A DNA stretch of 64,000 nucleotides from Treponema sp. (GTDB lineage Bacteria > Spirochaetota > Spirochaetia > Treponematales > Treponemataceae): contig JAGCNW010000010.1 of NCBI GenBank assembly GCA_017645785.1, positions 124,001-188,000 on the forward strand, in the 5' to 3' direction. The notes beneath the pieces were generated by a model. It saw only the letters and a program-made list of their open reading frames with translations. It made no database searches and had not been told where the DNA came from. Every line of letters starts with the position of its first letter. Position 1 is the first letter of the stretch. Below are positions 42,121-49,687 of the stretch, piece by piece. The position numbers and the translations under genes were made by a program.

Positions 42121-42564
42121 TTAATTGCTGTAAACGGCGCGAACGTAATTCATGTCGTAGAAATTACCGTTCACCTGAATCTGCGGCTTTTCTCCGCGAG
42201 TAAAACCTTCAACGACGCCGGAAACCGGCTCGCCTTCGACATCAAGCTCAACCATTTTTCCCAAAGTGCCGGCGGCTTCGTTGGACTGCATGATTTGCGC
42301 CATTTTGTTAAAGCCGTTGGAGACGTTGTACATCTGCTCAAGCGAAGAAAACTGCGCCATCTGAGCGATGAACTGGCTGTTGTCCATTGGCTCTGTAGGA
42401 TCCTGATGGCTTAACTGTGTCATTAAAAGCTTAAGAAAATCATCCTTGCCCAATTCCTGACTCGCTGCGCGTCCGTTCACAGTCAAAGTTTTGTTGAATC
42501 TGTCCACTTCAAGATTTGTCTGAATCTTTTCGGAAGGACTCAATGTTGCGCTAAATTCCATCAT
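42121..42564 (-). CDS. flgD: Flagellar hook scaffold protein FlgD
   Basis: 147 residues. The signature of FlgD is the segment [35 protein letters not shown] near residues 40-74, which caps the growing hook so that FlgE can assemble. The C-terminal domain is short compared with E. coli FlgD (231), as is usual in spirochaetes. Two ATGs in a row start the gene; AGAGG is spaced better to the second. It lies 15 bases after fliK and 23 bases before flgE. Confidence 0.92.
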   Translation of the reverse strand: MMEFSATLSPSEKIQTNLEVDRFNKTLTVNGRAASQELGKDDFLKLLMTQLSHQDPTEPMDNSQFIAQMAQFSSLEQMYNVSNGFNKMAQIMQSNEAAGTLGKMVELDVEGEPVSGVVEGFTRGEKPQIQVNGNFYDMNYVRAVYSN

Positions 42565-42579
42565 TCACCTCTACTAGAA

Positions 42580-43944
42580 TTACGCAACGATGTTAACCGA
42601 AACATCGTCGTCAATGAAATTATCGGAAATATCGGAGACCGATGTTAGACTTTCTTGCGTAAATTCTCCGTAAATTTTTCTGCCGTGAGCGGCTTTGCCG
42701 TCCGCTCCCTCTTGCGCCTGGCCTTGCGCGAACTGCATTTGGCTTCCGGCAAAAGAAACGTCAAACGTAGCGTCCTCGAATCCGCTCTGGAGGAATGAAT
42801 TCTTGAGGGCGTCGGCGCTTTGTCCAAAGGCTTCCATCGCTTCGCGGCTATTAACGGTTATATGGCCGATCAAGGCCTTTCCGCTAACCTCCATTGTTAT
42901 CTTAACATTGCCCAAACCTTCCGGATGCAAGATCAAGTTGATCGAGCCCTTGTCGTTGTCGCGAAGAACGATGTTGGCGGCTTTTACAAAGTCGCTTGCG
43001 TTCTGCGTGATTTGGTTCTTGAGCATCGCCTGGAATGTCGAGCCGTCTGAGGCCGCGCTCTGGCTGTCAAGAGACAAAATATTTTTTTGCGCCTGGGAAT
43101 TCAAGTCCATGGTCATCTGAACGACGCCCTTTTCCGTTTCCTTTACGCTGGTCACAAAGTTTTTCTTAAAATCTTTGGAGGCTTCCTTTTGCGCGGCCGG
43201 GTCAACCTTTGTCCTCAAGTCGGTGACTTGAATCAAGGGCTTTTTGCCGTTTTTCTTTGGATCGATTTTTACGCCGGAAATTTTTGGGTCGTCGGACTTT
43301 TCGACGCGGACCGCTTCTGTCTCGGCATAGAAATATCCAGGCGCGTCCTGGACAACCTTTTGCCCCGCAAGCAAAGACTCAGCCGGGAACGAAAGCTCCT
43401 TCTCGCCTTGGGCCGCTTCTGAAACAAATTTCTTAAGGCCTTCGCTTTCTTGGGCTTCGGGCTTTTCGGAAATCTTTCTTAAAAATTCAAGCTGCTTGGG
43501 ATCGATTTTTTTTACGCCAGCTTTTTCGGAATTCTTGTCTTCGCTTTTTGAAACGGCTTTCTTGGCAGGCTTCGTTTCAAGAGCGCCTTGAATGTAAGCG
43601 TCGATTTTGGGGCTTTGGTCTTCTTGAGGTTCTTCCTTTTTGGCGAGTTTTTTGGGCTCGTCCTTTTGGGAAAGATTCTCGCTTTCCTTGGCCGCCTCTT
43701 TTTCCTGAACCTTGTCTTCCGTTCCAACATTTTCGCGGAAGTCGTCAGCTTTTGAAACCTTTGGGCTTTCTTCCGCAGGCTCGCTTTGCTTTACAGGCTC
43801 TTCCTTGCGCAGGCTCTCGTTCAGCATGGAAAGGAAATCGCTTTCGCGAACCTTTTCGCCGTCGTGAGGCTGTTGGACAGGCTGAACCTGCTGGGCTAAT
43901 TCAGGAGAAAAAGATTCCGCTGTCTGGCAAACAATAGTTTGCAA
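42580..43944 (-). CDS. fliK: Flagellar hook-length control protein FliK (FlbC/Tap1 type)
   Basis: 454 residues. A Lys/Glu-rich, probably disordered N-terminal two thirds is followed by the conserved hook domain (about 320-415): NLILHPEGLGNVKITMEV, GHITVNSREAMEAF and LQSGFEDATFDVSF. The long flexible part works as a ruler and the C-terminal domain switches export specificity at FlhB. In treponemes the gene at this place is called tap1 or flbC. The start is TTG at 43944 with GGAGG six bases upstream. A palindrome, gcaaac-tatt-gtttgc, starts one base after the first T of that codon and could form a hairpin over the initiation region. Confidence 0.88.
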   Translation of the reverse strand: MQTIVCQTAESFSPELAQQVQPVQQPHDGEKVRESDFLSMLNESLRKEEPVKQSEPAEESPKVSKADDFRENVGTEDKVQEKEAAKESENLSQKDEPKKLAKKEEPQEDQSPKIDAYIQGALETKPAKKAVSKSEDKNSEKAGVKKIDPKQLEFLRKISEKPEAQESEGLKKFVSEAAQGEKELSFPAESLLAGQKVVQDAPGYFYAETEAVRVEKSDDPKISGVKIDPKKNGKKPLIQVTDLRTKVDPAAQKEASKDFKKNFVTSVKETEKGVVQMTMDLNSQAQKNILSLDSQSAASDGSTFQAMLKNQITQNASDFVKAANIVLRDNDKGSINLILHPEGLGNVKITMEVSGKALIGHITVNSREAMEAFGQSADALKNSFLQSGFEDATFDVSFAGSQMQFAQGQAQEGADGKAAHGRKIYGEFTQESLTSVSDISDNFIDDDVSVNIVA

Positions 43945-43981
43945 TTTTTACCTCCAGCAACACCGAAGGCAAAAATCGCCG

Positions 43982-44611
43982 CTAATCGATTGAAGAAGGC
44001 CTTGCTGTCATCTTTCGTTGAATGACGGCGGCTCTGTCAGCCGGCATCAAAGACAACCAGTAAGGAACCATTGAGGCTACGCCGTTATTTTGGGCGCGTT
44101 CGGTGACTTTCCTGAGCACATCGATGGCCAATTGGTCATCCATTGCAACAAGAATATCGACGGCCTTAAGCGGCTGCATGCCTTCAAGGTTGGCGGCAAT
44201 TTGCTCGATGTTACTGTTTCTATCATCGAACATTTTGACCGTATTGTTAAATGTTTTTTCCCGCTCTTCAAGATTTTTTTCGCGGTCGGCTATTTCTTGG
44301 GCCAGGCGCTGGTTTTGCTCCTCCACGGAAACAGTGTCGGCCTCGCGCTTTTCCAATTCCTCGCGGTAAAGGTCCAAGGCCTCGCGCTGCTTGTCCAAGC
44401 GGTCCTGGTCCAAGTCGGCGGTCAAGGGCTTTGTGGAAGTCGAGGTCGTTGAAGTCTGCCTCTGCCAGCCGATGGCCTTGTAAATGGGGTTGAAAAGGCT
44501 CTTTACGCGGATGACTCCAAGGAAGTCAAACCACAAAAGGCCTCCAAGAACCAAAATCACGATCAAAAAGAGAAGAACGACTGATTTTCCAAGGGAATTT
44601 CCTCTAGCCAC
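43982..44611 (-). CDS. flbB: Periplasmic flagellar collar protein FlbB-like
   Basis: 209 residues. One transmembrane helix (about 8-30) is followed by a Ser/Thr linker, a long coiled coil (about 65-130, KQREALDLYREELEKREAD and on) and an MgtE-N-like helical domain (about 140-205, MQPLKAVDILVAMDDQLA, LMPADRAAVIQ). This layout matches FlbB of Borrelia and treponemes, which anchors the spirochaete-specific collar around the flagellar motor. The gene order flbB-fliK-flgD-flgE is the same as in the Borrelia fla operon. Its start overlaps the hexokinase stop by eight bases. FlbB is the likely assignment from layout and position; MotE-like is an alternative. Confidence 0.82.
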   Translation of the reverse strand: MARGNSLGKSVVLLFLIVILVLGGLLWFDFLGVIRVKSLFNPIYKAIGWQRQTSTTSTSTKPLTADLDQDRLDKQREALDLYREELEKREADTVSVEEQNQRLAQEIADREKNLEEREKTFNNTVKMFDDRNSNIEQIAANLEGMQPLKAVDILVAMDDQLAIDVLRKVTERAQNNGVASMVPYWLSLMPADRAAVIQRKMTARPSSID

Positions 44612-45902
44612 GGATCAAGCCTCCAATAGCCGCGCCCAAGGTGATGTCGTTTTCAACTTGAACGGCGTGCCAGGCAAGGCCGCGCTTTTTGGTAAGCGAC
44701 TCTTCCAAGCAAGCCTTTATGCGGCCGTTTGTTCTGTATGTCTTGTAGAACGTGGTGCCGTTGCAGACGATGCAAACCGGGTGGGTTTTGTCGTGGCCCT
44801 GCTCGGTCTTAAGGACGCTGGCCACCAAAATGGCGGCGGCGTAGCGGGCGGAACGGTTGACGACGGCGTCAAGGACTTCAAAGACAAAATTATAGTCGTC
44901 TTTTGAGCCGTATTTTGCAAGAAGGCCGCCGATCGTGTTGTCCGTCTTGTAGGGAGCGTGCAAAAAGCCGTCCAATTCTATTAACGTAAGCGTCGGAAGC
45001 TTAAGGAACTCGGCGGCGAACTTGTCGCTGAGCCAGCCCTCTTTGGCGGCTGTTTTTAGGGCGTAGTATGAAACCGGTCCAAGATAGGCTCCGGAGCATG
45101 ATTTTTCCAAGTAAAAAGTGCCGGGCTTGGCGCTGGTCGCGTCAAAATCGCGGTCAAAGTCGCTGCGTGGGATTGAACAGAACTTTCCGACCTCGGTGTT
45201 GATCACGTCGGCCTTTTCAAAGCCCTGTACGTCCTTTAGCGCGGGCTGAATGTAGGCGGCGTTCATTCCCGTTCCAAGGATAAAGCCCACATAGCTTGAA
45301 TATACGTTTCCGCTGGCTGGGTTGGCCGCTCCGGCAAGCAAGGCGGCCACAGTGTCGTTTAGAAGCATTACGCTTTTGGGCTTTTTCCAGCCGTGCTCCA
45401 CAAGGGCGTCGCTTAAAGACTGGCCGATTTTGCAGCCGACGACTTCCGGCGCCTTGACCTCTTTTGAAAAGCCTATCAAGATTCCGTCGCCGTCAGGGGT
45501 TATTTCCACCGGGTATGAAAAGCAAAAGCCTATGCAGTCGGCCTTGTCCTTAAGGTGGGCAAGGTTTTCGGCAAATTGGTCAAAGAATTCTTTTTTTGAA
45601 AGCTCGCGCTCAACGCCGGGCATTCTTGTTTTTTCCAGGTCGCTGATGGAGGGAACTCCGGCCGCGTCAAAAGTGACAAGGCAGGAGCGGAAATTGGTTC
45701 CGCCCGCGTCGATTACGATTACGCTCTTGTTGCAAGGCTTTTTTTCCGGCGGAAGGGTCCATGTGCGGATCATCTCTTGGTCGGCCTTTTTTCCGTGAAG
45801 GCCCTGGTCCATGTCGTATAAAATCGCGTCGGCGACATCGTCAACGTCTACATTCTGAACAAATCCGTGCTTCCCCAAAAAAGCGCTAACTTCACGACTC
45901 AT
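44604..45902 (-). CDS. Hexokinase
   Basis: 432 residues. The ASKHA-fold motifs of eukaryote-like hexokinases are visible: phosphate 1 VIDAGGTNFRSCLVTFD near 64-80, CFSYPVEI, the catalytic base region LLNDTVAALLAGAA near 195-210, and adenosine motif LGTGMNAAYIQ. The protein phosphorylates glucose to glucose-6-phosphate with ATP. It is the first gene of an operon that continues straight into flbB-fliK-flgD-flgE, a position I do not know from other spirochaetes. It has its own promoter and an AGAGG ribosome site. Confidence 0.92.
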   Translation of the reverse strand: MSREVSAFLGKHGFVQNVDVDDVADAILYDMDQGLHGKKADQEMIRTWTLPPEKKPCNKSVIVIDAGGTNFRSCLVTFDAAGVPSISDLEKTRMPGVERELSKKEFFDQFAENLAHLKDKADCIGFCFSYPVEITPDGDGILIGFSKEVKAPEVVGCKIGQSLSDALVEHGWKKPKSVMLLNDTVAALLAGAANPASGNVYSSYVGFILGTGMNAAYIQPALKDVQGFEKADVINTEVGKFCSIPRSDFDRDFDATSAKPGTFYLEKSCSGAYLGPVSYYALKTAAKEGWLSDKFAAEFLKLPTLTLIELDGFLHAPYKTDNTIGGLLAKYGSKDDYNFVFEVLDAVVNRSARYAAAILVASVLKTEQGHDKTHPVCIVCNGTTFYKTYRTNGRIKACLEESLTKKRGLAWHAVQVENDITLGAAIGGLIRG

Positions 45903-45936
45903 ACATGCCTCTAACTTGAATGTAATTATTTTTATT

Positions 45937-45965
45937 ATTCTATCACGGAATCAAACAAAAATCAA
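45937..45965 (-). promoter_or_regulatory. Hexokinase / flagellar hook operon promoter
   Basis: On the minus strand TTGATT, 17 bases, TAGAAT, 34 bases upstream of the hexokinase ATG. It is the only promoter I can see for the hook genes. Confidence 0.82.
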
Positions 45966-46084
45966 GACAAAAAAACGCCCCCTTCCATTAGTTGAACGGA
46001 ACCAACAAACCCAAATCCCCGCAAACATTCCGCAATTTTTTTATGAATTTTCCGTAAAAAAGTAAAATTTACTGCCATATCGTC

Positions 46085-46166
46085 TATATGAATATGCAAG
46101 AAAGCGCGCTCCGCAAAAAATGCGGGGCGAAATGCTGGGGGCGGCGCTTTCGCATATTCACATATA
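46085..46166 (+). other. Large imperfect stem-loop in front of the first Rpn gene
   Basis: The left arm (46085-46107, tatatgaatatgcaagaaagcgc) and the right arm (46144-46166) pair over about 20 bases with two small bulges. A smaller inner hairpin (ccgc-aaaaaat-gcgg) lies in the loop. The right arm ends exactly where the AGGAG ribosome site of the Rpn gene begins. It could control translation or be the end of a mobile element. Confidence 0.6.
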
Positions 46167-46176
46167 GGAGTTTCGT

Positions 46177-46998
46177 ATGAGCGAAATCAAAAAAGAGCAG
46201 ACACTGGAAGAAAAGTGGCAGAACGCCACGCTTGCAAACAACTTCATCTTCTACAAAATCATGAGGCACAACCCAGACGTTTGCAAGGAGCTGTTGGAAA
46301 TCCTTTTGGAATTTCCAATAGAGAAAATTGAAATGTCGCAGGAAGAGGAAATCAACATCGACTTTGACAGCAAGGGCGTGCGGCTTGACGTTTACGCCAA
46401 GGACGCTAGCGGCCTAAAGGTCTACAACATCGAGGTGCAGGCCGCGGACACAAAGGAGCTCCCGGAACGGTCGCGATACTATCAGGGGGTGATTGACGTA
46501 GACCTTTTGAAGTCCGGACAAAAGTACAAGGACTTAAAAACGTCGTTCGTAATCTTTATTTGCGTTGACGACATATTTGGAAACGGCCTGCCAAAGTACA
46601 CCTTTGAGAATTTATGCCAGGAAGACCCCAAAATAAAATTGAACGACAGGGCCTACAAGTACTTCTTTATTTCCAAAAACTGTGATAGAATATTGGACAA
46701 GAGGCAAAAGGCTTTCTTGCGCATGGTGACGGAAAACAAGCCTTCCGACGACTTTACCGTCAGAATCAAAAGCCTTGTCGACGACGCAAAGCGCAACACG
46801 CAGTGGAGGAAGCAGTACATGGAATGGGAACGCGAAAAGACTTATGAAAGAGATGCGGGCCGTCAAGAAAAAGCCGTGGAAAACGCACTTACGCTTGTTC
46901 GCAAATACAACGCAAGCCCTGAATCAGCGGCAGCTGACATGGGCGCTCCATTAGAACTTGTGCTTGACGCGCTAAAGCAGCCCGCCCCCGCGAACTAA
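46177..46998 (+). CDS. Rpn-family PD-(D/E)XK nuclease/putative transposase, copy 1
   Basis: 273 residues. The nuclease core is at about 55-100: VRLDVYAKDASG supplies the acidic residue and YNIEVQAAD the E-x-Q motif that replaces E-x-K in this family. A C-terminal helical region and the tail QPAPAN end it. Family knowledge: Rpn proteins promote RecA-independent recombination, and related proteins have been classed as transposase-like. AGGAG precedes the ATG directly after the big hairpin. The GTT/CGG-rich neighbourhood and three related genes within 5 kb suggest an accessory locus. It is more distant from the other two copies than those are from each other. Confidence 0.85.
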   Translation: MSEIKKEQTLEEKWQNATLANNFIFYKIMRHNPDVCKELLEILLEFPIEKIEMSQEEEINIDFDSKGVRLDVYAKDASGLKVYNIEVQAADTKELPERSRYYQGVIDVDLLKSGQKYKDLKTSFVIFICVDDIFGNGLPKYTFENLCQEDPKIKLNDRAYKYFFISKNCDRILDKRQKAFLRMVTENKPSDDFTVRIKSLVDDAKRNTQWRKQYMEWEREKTYERDAGRQEKAVENALTLVRKYNASPESAAADMGAPLELVLDALKQPAPAN

Positions 46999-47025
46999 CC
47001 GCCCCACCCAAAACTAATCCCGCGC

Positions 47026-47065
47026 AAAAAAAAAAAAAACGGGGCGGCTGTTGCCGCCCCTTATT
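47026..47065. terminator. Bidirectional terminator, copy A
   Basis: A run of 14 A residues precedes ggggcggc-tgtt-gccgcccc and TTATT. On the minus strand the hairpin is followed by 13-14 T residues, a strong terminator. On the plus strand it ends Rpn copy 1. Confidence 0.85.
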
Positions 47066-47248
47066 GGACTTGCAAAGCCTACGTCGTTCTAAAGCCCGCG
47101 CATCTTAGGCTTGCCAACGCCGACGCCGTTGGTTGAACAAAAACAACAAACCAACACTCCAGCAAAAATCCCGCAATTTTTTTACGAATTCCCGCCAAAA
47201 AAAGCCAAAAAACGCGCAAAAACCTATACCTCTACATATAAAAGGTGG

Positions 47249-47280
47249 CCGTAAAATCCGCGACCGCCAAATTTTTACGG
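47249..47280 (+). promoter_or_regulatory. Inverted repeat overlapping the ribosome site of Rpn copy 2
   Basis: ccgtaaaa (47249-47256) is complementary to ttttacgg (47273-47280), whose last bases run into the GGAGG ribosome site. Folding could hide the site. In the sister leader before 49972 the right arm has changed and the pairing is lost. Confidence 0.4.
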
Positions 47281-47289
47281 AGGCTAAAA

Positions 47290-48219
47290 ATGTCTGAAAC
47301 TCAAACAAACTCAATCGTTGGCCGGACGCAGCCGCAGTTCCGCGACAGGCTGTTCACCGCAATCTTTGGCAAGGACACCGAGCGCAGCAAGCGCTGGCGG
47401 CTGGACTTGTACAATGTCCTGAACGGCACGAACTACACCGACCCAAACGCATTGGAGCTGAACACAATCGAAAACGTCATTTATATCAAAATGTACAACG
47501 ACGTGTCGTTTTTGGTTGACAGCCAAATGACGCTCTACGAACAGCAGAGCCGCCCCAACGCAAACATGCCGCTTCGCGGCCTTTTGTACTTTGCCGAACT
47601 CTACCAAAAGCACTTGGCGCAAAGGGACTTGGACTTGCATTGGTCGTCGCTCGTGAAAATTCCCAACCCGCGCTTCGTAGTGTTTTACAACGGAGAGCCA
47701 AGCCGCCCTGAGCGATACAAGCTGCGGCTGTCGGAGGCCTTTGAGATAGAGGACAAGTCGGGCGACTTTGAGTGGACCGCGGAGGTCATCAACATAAATC
47801 CCGGCATGAACGAGAGCCTTGTCAAAAGCTGCAAACCGATGTATGATTATGTCAGGCTTGTGGGAAAAATTTCCGCCAACAAGAAGGCGGGCATGCAAAT
47901 TGACAAAGCCGTGAACGAGGCCGTGGACTGGGCGATTGAGGAAAACTTTTTGGAAGGCTTTGTCCGCGAGCAAAAAGAGGAGATAATCGGCATGTACTTG
48001 ACAGAATTCAACGAGGAGCGCGCGATTCGCGGCTGGAAAAAAGAGGCCAGGGAGGAAGGCCTTGCAGAAGGCCTTGCAGAAGGCCTTGAAGAAGGCCTTG
48101 CCGAAGGCGCGCGGCAAAACGCCATTGAAAACGCGCGAAACCTTAAAGCCGCTGGCGTTGACATTAACATAATAGCAAAGTGCGTCGGCCTTAGCGTCGA
48201 GGAAGTTGAAAAGCTTTAA
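47290..48219 (+). CDS. Rpn-family PD-(D/E)XK nuclease/putative transposase, copy 2
   Basis: 309 residues from the ATG at 47290, which has GGAGG six bases upstream; the reading frame is open further upstream without a better start. The core is NDVSFLVDSQMTLYEQQS, where Asp and the E-Q-Q triad are the nuclease residues, followed by NANMPLRGLLYFAELYQKH, a combination typical of this Rpn subgroup. A GLAEGLAEGLEEGLAEG stretch near 255-275 comes from a 12-bp tandem repeat. The C-terminus resembles a small DNA-binding helix pair. The first 200 residues are about three-quarters identical to copy 3. Role probably in recombination or defence; no partner gene is fixed. Confidence 0.85.
   Translation: MSETQTNSIVGRTQPQFRDRLFTAIFGKDTERSKRWRLDLYNVLNGTNYTDPNALELNTIENVIYIKMYNDVSFLVDSQMTLYEQQSRPNANMPLRGLLYFAELYQKHLAQRDLDLHWSSLVKIPNPRFVVFYNGEPSRPERYKLRLSEAFEIEDKSGDFEWTAEVININPGMNESLVKSCKPMYDYVRLVGKISANKKAGMQIDKAVNEAVDWAIEENFLEGFVREQKEEIIGMYLTEFNEERAIRGWKKEAREEGLAEGLAEGLEEGLAEGARQNAIENARNLKAAGVDINIIAKCVGLSVEEVEKL
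48055..48108 (+). repeat. 12-bp tandem repeat inside Rpn copy 2 (4.5 units)
   Basis: Units gaaggccttgca, gaaggccttgca, gaaggccttgaa, gaaggccttgcc and a half unit. The period of 12 keeps frame, so slippage would change the length of the GLAE stretch only. Confidence 0.9.
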
Positions 48220-48249
48220 GTCCGCGCGCTCTTGCGCTTTATCCCGCGC

Positions 48250-48281
48250 AAAAAAACGGGGCGGCTGTTGCCGCCCCTTAT
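48250..48281. terminator. Bidirectional terminator, copy B
   Basis: aaaaaaac-ggggcggc-tgtt-gccgcccc-ttatt, the same as copy A with a shorter A-run. It lies between Rpn copy 2 (plus) and the beta-helix remnant (minus). Confidence 0.85.
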
Positions 48282-48363
48282 TGGCCTTGACAGACCTATA
48301 CCGTTCTCAAGCAAAAAAAAACTTTGGCTTGCTACCCCGCCCAACGCGGCGGGACAGCGGCGC

Positions 48364-48660
48364 TTAATGCTTTAACTTGCCGGTGGATGGGTCTATAGTC
48401 CACGGTTGCCCGCTATTGGGGAATACGTAGAACTGAGTGCAGCAGCTTGTAGCCAAAGCGCCAAACAAGATTTGCCAACTAGTGTCGTAGGTTTGCGGCT
48501 CAATTTTTGCGACTTGGCTTGCCGTTGGAAGATATCCGCTAATTCCGTATATTCCGGCGCCAAAGTAGTTCGCGCCGTTGCTTTTGAACGCTCAGTAGGC
48601 AAAGTACAAAGTGCCGTTCCTGACATAAATGCCGCCGCCGTTTTTAGGGCGCTCCCCTCA
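48364..48660 (-). pseudogene. Remnant of a beta-helix surface-protein gene
   Basis: Read on the minus strand the frame gives KNGGGIYVRNGTLYFAY, an in-frame TGA (48592-48594), then FGAGIYGISGYLPTASQVAK and finally WTIDPSTGKLKH with a TAA stop. NGGGIYV is the repeat motif of the two big beta-helix proteins in this window, and the end resembles the NWRIDSTGKAQQN end of the 2,953-residue one. The frame closes five codons upstream. About 100 codons of a third family member therefore survive, positioned opposite an Rpn gene just as the intact copies are. Confidence 0.75.
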
Positions 48661-48727
48661 CAAGCAAGCGCAATGCGTTCCCTTGCACAGAAACCGACCA
48701 AAAATTCCGTTCCCTTAAAATAAACGC

Positions 48728-48756
48728 TTGACAGAACAATTCAATTATTATATAGT
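48728..48756 (+). promoter_or_regulatory. Promoter upstream of the DUF3800 gene
   Basis: A perfect TTGACA, exactly 17 bases, TATAGT. The start of transcription would be near 48763, about 90 bases before the gene. Confidence 0.85.
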
Positions 48757-48762
48757 TATTGT

Positions 48763-48840
48763 TGGTACGAATGTGCGTTGGTCTAAGCGCATAACAAGTG
48801 CCGCCAAGCGGTTCGATTTTGAGCCGCTTTATTTTTTTTA
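48763..48840 (+). ncRNA. Candidate leader RNA or small RNA of about 75 nt
   Basis: The predicted transcript from the promoter at 48728 contains a small hairpin (tgtgcg paired with cgcata, 48774-48795) and then a complete intrinsic terminator. It could be an attenuated leader of the DUF3800 gene or an independent short RNA. No family recognised. Confidence 0.45.
48806..48840 (+). terminator. Terminator or attenuator directly before the DUF3800 gene
   Basis: aagcgg-t-tc, loop gatttt, ga-g-ccgctt and a T-run. It ends just before the AGGA ribosome site and TTG start at 48852. Confidence 0.8.
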
Positions 48841-48851
48841 GGAAGAAAGTC

Positions 48852-49658
48852 TTGAGCACTGTTGTATTTTATACAGATGAATCTGGAAGCGCTGAGCGTT
48901 TTTCCGAACCGCTCGAACCGGGAGCCACGCCTGTTTTCACACTGACTTCAATCGCGTTGCCATTGAACGAATGGCGAACCTTTGACAGAAAATACAACAA
49001 TTTGAAGCGACATTTTTTTCCAGAGATTCTGGAACGAAAAGGACGCAAAGAAGACATTGAAATAAAAGGCAACGACTTGACATCGCCGCGCAACAAAGAA
49101 TCAAGCCGCCGCCAGAAATTTCTAGAACGAGTCTTTCATTTGCTGAAATCATTCGACGCAAAAATATTCGCCGTCACTTTTGTAAAAGACAAGGACAACC
49201 CCATATCTTCAAGAAGCATGTACACTCACGGATTTCAAATCTTGTTGGAAAGATTCAATAAATTTGTTGAAACAAGCGGAAAATTTGATTCGGGAATCAT
49301 TATTTGCGATTCACGGGCTGGAGCCATAAAGGGCCAAGGATTGGACAAGGAAGTCGCAAAGTCATTCCAAAGCTATATTTTTGGAAACGAGAAAGGAAAA
49401 AGCTTCGCCTTCATTCAAGAGGCTCCGCTTTTTGCGGACTCAAAAATAACCGTCGGCCTGCAACTCGCGGATCTAATTTCGTCCGTTATATACACAAACC
49501 ATTATCATTATTACGCAAGGAATGTGGAAGGCGCCGTGGACTACTCGCATATGCAGCGATGGTGGCCAAAAATCGCCGAACTTGAATTCGAGAGCAAGCA
49601 GGATGCGGAAGGCTCATACGCAATTCGCGGAATTCGCGTAATAAATCACAAAAAATAA
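48852..49658 (+). CDS. DUF3800-family protein
   Basis: 268 residues from TTG at 48852 (AGGA eight bases upstream); a longer frame from 48798 would start inside the terminator. The family signature is VVFYTDESGS at the N-terminus and GLQLADLISSVIY near residue 205, the acidic/Gln residues of an RNase H-like fold. Function of the family is unsettled; members are common in accessory and defence regions. It has lower GC than the flanking genes by eye. It sits where an Rpn gene would be expected: a scar of an Rpn end (APAN, stop) and the repeat terminator follow it directly. Confidence 0.8.
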   Translation: MSTVVFYTDESGSAERFSEPLEPGATPVFTLTSIALPLNEWRTFDRKYNNLKRHFFPEILERKGRKEDIEIKGNDLTSPRNKESSRRQKFLERVFHLLKSFDAKIFAVTFVKDKDNPISSRSMYTHGFQILLERFNKFVETSGKFDSGIIICDSRAGAIKGQGLDKEVAKSFQSYIFGNEKGKSFAFIQEAPLFADSKITVGLQLADLISSVIYTNHYHYYARNVEGAVDYSHMQRWWPKIAELEFESKQDAEGSYAIRGIRVINHKK

Positions 49659-49669
49659 ACCAACCACAT

Positions 49670-49687
49670 CACGCCCCCGCGAACTAA
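49670..49687 (+). pseudogene. Scar of an Rpn gene 3' end
   Basis: cacgcccccgcgaactaa reads HAPAN and a stop. The same bases end Rpn copy 1 (QPAPAN). It starts 12 bases after the DUF3800 stop, so the body of an Rpn gene seems to have been replaced. Confidence 0.6.

Larger units (their letters stand above)
46983..47292. repeat. Repeat cassette, copy A
   Basis: About 300 bp that recurs at 49672-49974: the last codons of an Rpn gene (APAN, stop), a C-rich spacer, the bidirectional terminator, a 3' flank (ttgcaaagcctacgtcgttc), a 5' flank (ggttgaacaaaaacaacaaa) and the leader of the next Rpn gene up to its ATG. From the loop of the terminator to the acgaatt before the leader the two copies are almost identical, so the duplication is recent. 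No beta-helix gene remains between its two halves. Confidence 0.85.

Noticed and set aside
47311..48117. 268-residue minus-strand ORF opposite Rpn copy 2
   Set aside because: Composition mirrors the Rpn coding strand; the Rpn frame has a ribosome site, nuclease motifs and a near-identical paralogue.
48393..48701. 102-residue minus-strand ORF before the DUF3800 gene
   Set aside because: It is a different frame over the beta-helix remnant; the frame that shows NGGGIYV and the WTIDPSTGK end is the meaningful one.
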